A stretch of 33,908 nt of DNA, taken from CAYPZL01 sp964415045 (GTDB taxonomy: Bacteria > Planctomycetota > Phycisphaerae > Sedimentisphaerales > Anaerobacaceae). Below, piece after piece: positions 31,240-33,908 of the stretch (positions within the stretch are counted from its first letter, which is position 1; the number at the start of each line of letters is the position of its first letter). The notes beneath the pieces were generated by a model. That model was not told the origin of the DNA, searched no databases, and saw only the letters and a program-made list of their open reading frames with translations. A program made the translations under genes and the position numbers. The stretch lies in NCBI GenBank assembly GCA_964415045.1, contig CAYPZL010000042.1, forward strand, positions 1-33,908, given 5' to 3'.

Positions 31240-32193
31240 ATGCCGGACAGTCTGAACCGCAGAGGCTTCCTGAAGAAATCCATCCTCGGCTCCGCCGCCG
31301 GGGCTATCGGTCTGAGCTTCGAAGAACAGGCCCTGCTGGCCCGCTCCGGCGCGCGCCCGGGGCCGGCCGCAGCGAGCCAGCCCGGCGCCATGCCCATGGG
31401 CCGCATCCGAAACGTCAAGATCAGCCGCATGTTCGCCGGCGGCAATCTCATCAGTTCCTTCGCCCACAGCCGCGACCTGATCTACGTCTCGTCCCTCCTG
31501 CGAAACTACTTCACCGACGAGAAAGTGATGGAGACGCTCGAAATCTGCGAAGAGCTGGGCATCAATACCGCCATCCTCCGCCTGGACGACCACTGCAAGC
31601 GCATCCTCAACCGCTACTGGAACGAACGCGGCGGCAAAATCCAGTGGATCGCTCAGGTCAAGATCAAGCCCGACGACCTGAGCCAGATCAAGGACGCCGT
31701 CGATCACGGGGCCATCGGCGCCTACGTCCACGGCGGCAACTGCGACAGCTACGTCGAACAGGGCAAGCTGGACCTGCTCGCCAGAGCCGTCGATCTGATC
31801 AAGGACCAGGGCGTCATCGCGGGCATCGCCGGCCATCGGGTCGAGGTCCCCATGGCCGTCGTCGAGGCGGGCATCAAGCCCGATTTTTTCATGAAGACCC
31901 TGCACAGCCACAAGTACTGGTCCGCCGAAAAAACCCCCGAACACGACAGCATCTGGTCCCGCACCCCGGAGAAGACCATCGAGTTTATGGAGAATGTCAA
32001 AGAACCCTGGATCGCCTACAAGGTCATGGCCGCCGGGGCGATCGGCCCGCAGCAGGCGTTCCGCTACGCCTTCGAGAACGGGGCCGATTTCATCTGCGCC
32101 GGCATGTTCGACTTCCAGGTACGCGAGGATGTCATCATCACCAGGAATATCCTCAACGGCAACCTCGCCCGCCGGCGCCCCTGGCGCGCATGA
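31240..32193 (+). CDS. Tat-exported TIM-barrel-like protein of unknown function
   Basis: A 317-aa protein with a twin-arginine signal, NRRGFLKKSILGSAAGAIGL (residues 5-24). The mature part has alternating strand/helix segments that suggest a TIM barrel: VKISRMFAGGNLI, GINTAILRLDD, IQWIAQVKI, GAIGAYVHGG, VIAGIAGHRVEVP, DFFMKTLHSHKYW, WIAYKVMAAGAI and ADFICAGMFDF. Histidines and acidic residues at strand ends would fit a metal or sugar site, and the order recalls aldo/keto reductase or sugar isomerase-like folds. I cannot assign a reaction. ATG 31240 is chosen because it precedes the Tat signal with GAGAGG upstream; longer in-frame starts are less likely. Similar proteins occur in Planctomycetota, to my knowledge. 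Confidence 0.75.
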   Translation: MPDSLNRRGFLKKSILGSAAGAIGLSFEEQALLARSGARPGPAAASQPGAMPMGRIRNVKISRMFAGGNLISSFAHSRDLIYVSSLLRNYFTDEKVMETLEICEELGINTAILRLDDHCKRILNRYWNERGGKIQWIAQVKIKPDDLSQIKDAVDHGAIGAYVHGGNCDSYVEQGKLDLLARAVDLIKDQGVIAGIAGHRVEVPMAVVEAGIKPDFFMKTLHSHKYWSAEKTPEHDSIWSRTPEKTIEFMENVKEPWIAYKVMAAGAIGPQQAFRYAFENGADFICAGMFDFQVREDVIITRNILNGNLARRRPWRA

Positions 32194-32262
32194 CCCCGGC
32201 GGACCGCCCGCCAAGAAGAAACCGCCCCGGCCCCGACGGCGACACCGCAATGGATAAGACAG

Positions 32263-32278
32263 CTCTGGTGATCCAGAG
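32263..32278 (+). terminator. Hairpin downstream of Tat-exported protein gene
   Basis: Stem CTCTGG/CCAGAG with a TGAT tetraloop, 70 nt after the stop codon. There is no T run, so termination is uncertain. Confidence 0.3.
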
Positions 32279-32294
32279 ATGTTCTTAAGAACAT
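32279..32294. promoter_or_regulatory. Perfect 16-bp palindrome, candidate operator
   Basis: ATGTTCTTAAGAACAT is a perfect inverted repeat centred 40 bp upstream of the -35 hexamer of the LamG gene promoter. The position fits an activator site; the binding protein is unknown. Confidence 0.45.
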
Positions 32295-32320
32295 TGAACC
32301 CTACAATTTGCCCGAAGTGC

Positions 32321-32349
32321 TTGACTTGCAGGAACAATCTTGGCATAAT
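32321..32349 (+). promoter_or_regulatory. Putative sigma70 promoter of the LamG protein gene
   Basis: TTGACT (32321-32326), exactly 17 bp and CATAAT (32344-32349), each matching five of six consensus positions. The start would be near 32356. Confidence 0.6.
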
Positions 32350-32709
32350 TCACTTATCGGACTATTGGTTCTTATTCCGAAGACGCCGATTTTTCAATCG
32401 CCTGTATCGCTGCTGTGGGCAAGAGGGCCTGTGAGTTCGGGCAGAAGGCGACTGTATTGATGCTCTCGTGACGGCTTTCAGGGAAAACTGCGGTCAGGAG
32501 GAAGGAGAGGGTACGAAAGGACACAACGGAGGTCCACATCTTTACCTTGTTCAACAGGGAGATTCTGTAGACAGCTACTATAGAGGCGTCTGACAACGGC
32601 CGAAAAGGTTCGATGTTCGGTGCCCGTGCAACGCTTCCACGAGGCAAGAGATGTACTGGTGTGTGGCCAGCGCATGCGTATCTGAATCTCAGTACGTAGG
32701 AGGTCAATC

Positions 32710-33908
32710 ATGTACGGTAAATCCACTGTGTTTCTGATTGTGGCGTTGGCGCTGGGCCTGACGGTCGGTCCCGCCCACGCCGAACTGGTGGGCCACTGGC
32801 GATTCAATGACGGGGCGGGAACGACCGCTTCCGATGCCAGCGGCAAAGACAACCATGGGACCCTCGAAGGCGATCCTCAGTGGGTCGCCGGTTATTGGGG
32901 AGGGGCGCTGCAATTCGACGGCGAAGATGACTTCGTCGAGGTACCTCACGCGGAGATCCTGACCGTGGACGACGAGGTGACCGTCATGGCCTGGATCAAC
33001 GCCGAACGACATGAAGGTCCCGGCGGGGCAGGCTGGCAGGGGATACTTGCCAAGTCAAACGGCCCCCGGTCGTACAGTCTTTATACGACCTCGGGCGGCT
33101 TACTTCATTTCAGCACGGCCGGCGTCGGCACGACCAGCACGGAGTCTGTTCCGCTCAACGAGTGGGTCCATGTGGCAGCACAAGTCGTCGGCGGCGAACA
33201 CCGCTACTTTCTTAACGGTGAACCCGCCGGCAGTGGCGGCAGCGGAATCTCGCTGCCGGGAACAGCCGACACAGCCACCGTTCGTATTGGTGCGACACAC
33301 GAAGCCAGCCGGAATTTCCTCGGCATGATTGACGACGCTCGCGTCTACAACCACGCCCTCGACGAAACGGAACTTCAGATCGCCATGCAGGACGAGCCCG
33401 TTCCCCAGGCGATGGCCATGGATCCACCGGATGGCGGCATGATCGATCAAACCCGGCATACGCTCATATGGAGACCCGGTGATTTCGCCGTCTCCCACCA
33501 GGTTTACCTCGGCGAGAGTTTCGAGGACGTCAACGAGGGCCAGGTGGAGGCCGTTTCCACCACGGAAGCATCCCTTGACACGGCACAGATACCGGGCTAC
33601 GCGGCGGGATTGACGCCGGGCCAGACCTACTACTGGCGTGTAGACGAGGCCAACGACGTTCACCCGGACAGCCCGTGGAAAGGCGATGTCTGGACCTTCT
33701 CGGTCCGGCCTCTGACGGCCTGGAGTCCTTCTCCTGCCGACGAACTCCAATATGTCAGGCTGGATCAAGACTTGACATGGGAAAGCGGCATGGACGCCCT
33801 GTTCCACACCGTCTACTTTGGCGAGAGCTTTGATGAGGTTAATGAGGCAATGGCCGGCGGTTTCATGATCGTCGATGCGGCCTATGACCCTGGAGCGATG
33901 GAGGTCGG
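32710..33908 (+). CDS. Secreted LamG-domain protein, 3' end beyond window
   Basis: An open frame of 399 codons that continues past the window edge, so the C-terminus is unknown. A signal peptide (MYGKSTVFLIVALALGLTVGPAHA) is followed by a LamG/concanavalin A-like domain at 25-225, beginning LVGHWRFNDGAGTTASDASG and ending FLGMIDDARVYNHALDETEL, a common planctomycete surface module. Two fibronectin-like modules follow (VYLGESFEDVNEG..., TYYWRVDEAN, and a second VYFGESFDEVNEA). Such proteins usually carry glycan-binding or enzymatic parts further downstream. AGGAGGT lies 5 nt before the ATG. Confidence 0.88.
   Translation, partial: MYGKSTVFLIVALALGLTVGPAHAELVGHWRFNDGAGTTASDASGKDNHGTLEGDPQWVAGYWGGALQFDGEDDFVEVPHAEILTVDDEVTVMAWINAERHEGPGGAGWQGILAKSNGPRSYSLYTTSGGLLHFSTAGVGTTSTESVPLNEWVHVAAQVVGGEHRYFLNGEPAGSGGSGISLPGTADTATVRIGATHEASRNFLGMIDDARVYNHALDETELQIAMQDEPVPQAMAMDPPDGGMIDQTRHTLIWRPGDFAVSHQVYLGESFEDVNEGQVEAVSTTEASLDTAQIPGYAAGLTPGQTYYWRVDEANDVHPDSPWKGDVWTFSVRPLTAWSPSPADELQYVRLDQDLTWESGMDALFHTVYFGESFDEVNEAMAGGFMIVDAAYDPGAMEV

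Larger units (their letters stand above)
32194..32709. other. 516-bp intergenic region with promoter and long leader
   Basis: No gene is visible. In order it holds a CTCTGG/CCAGAG hairpin (32263-32278), a perfect 16-bp palindrome (32279-32294), a strong sigma70-like promoter (32321-32349) and a leader of about 350 nt. The leader ends with a small hairpin (CGTA-T-CTGA...TCAG-TACG, 32677-32696) directly before the AGGAGGT ribosome site of the LamG gene. Confidence 0.55.

Overview
The window looks like a chromosomal segment from an anaerobic member of the Planctomycetota, probably class Phycisphaerae (Sedimentisphaerales-like). This is an inference. It rests on GC-rich coding DNA, secreted beta-helix and LamG proteins with a C-terminal AGDP...GAYGGT signature, a Tat-exported sulfatase, and an oxygen-sensitive NAD-linked [FeFe] hydrogenase. 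No rRNA, tRNA, IS element or CRISPR array was seen.

Layout. 1-3.6 kb: an aldo/keto reductase and an orphan ParA-type ATPase on the minus strand, then panB on plus. The 740-bp gap before panB holds an intrinsic terminator facing minus and a possible small RNA. 3.65-11.6 kb: three minus-strand genes for exported proteins (a 1242-aa beta-helix/PKD protein, a leucine-rich-repeat/beta-helix chimera and a sulfatase). 11.9-13.2 kb: a LuxR-type DNA-binding protein, a small unknown protein and a STAS-domain protein. 13.4-23.6 kb: a ten-kilobase plus-strand operon with rex, a Cache/HAMP sensor kinase, a HndB-like [2Fe-2S] protein, the NuoF-like and catalytic hydrogenase subunits, hydG, the NuoE-like subunit, hydE and a stand-alone receiver protein. 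24.0-30.3 kb: a phosphate module (phoB, two Na/Pi cotransporters, phoU, phoR). 30.3-33.9 kb: a flavin-reductase-like protein, a Tat-exported TIM-barrel-like protein, and the start of a LamG protein that runs off the end of the window.

How the genes work together. The hydrogenase operon encodes the four subunit types of a HndABCD/HydABC enzyme, which links H2 to NAD(H) and ferredoxin, plus two of its three maturases; HydF is absent. A near-perfect Rex operator lies upstream of rex, so the operon is probably derepressed when NADH/NAD+ is high. The histidine kinase and CheY-like receiver at opposite ends of the operon suggest a second signalling layer that I do not recognise as described. The phosphate module has direct repeats with 11-bp spacing upstream of both phoB and the first transporter, consistent with PhoB autoregulation. 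It appears to rely on Na+-coupled rather than Pst-type uptake within the window.
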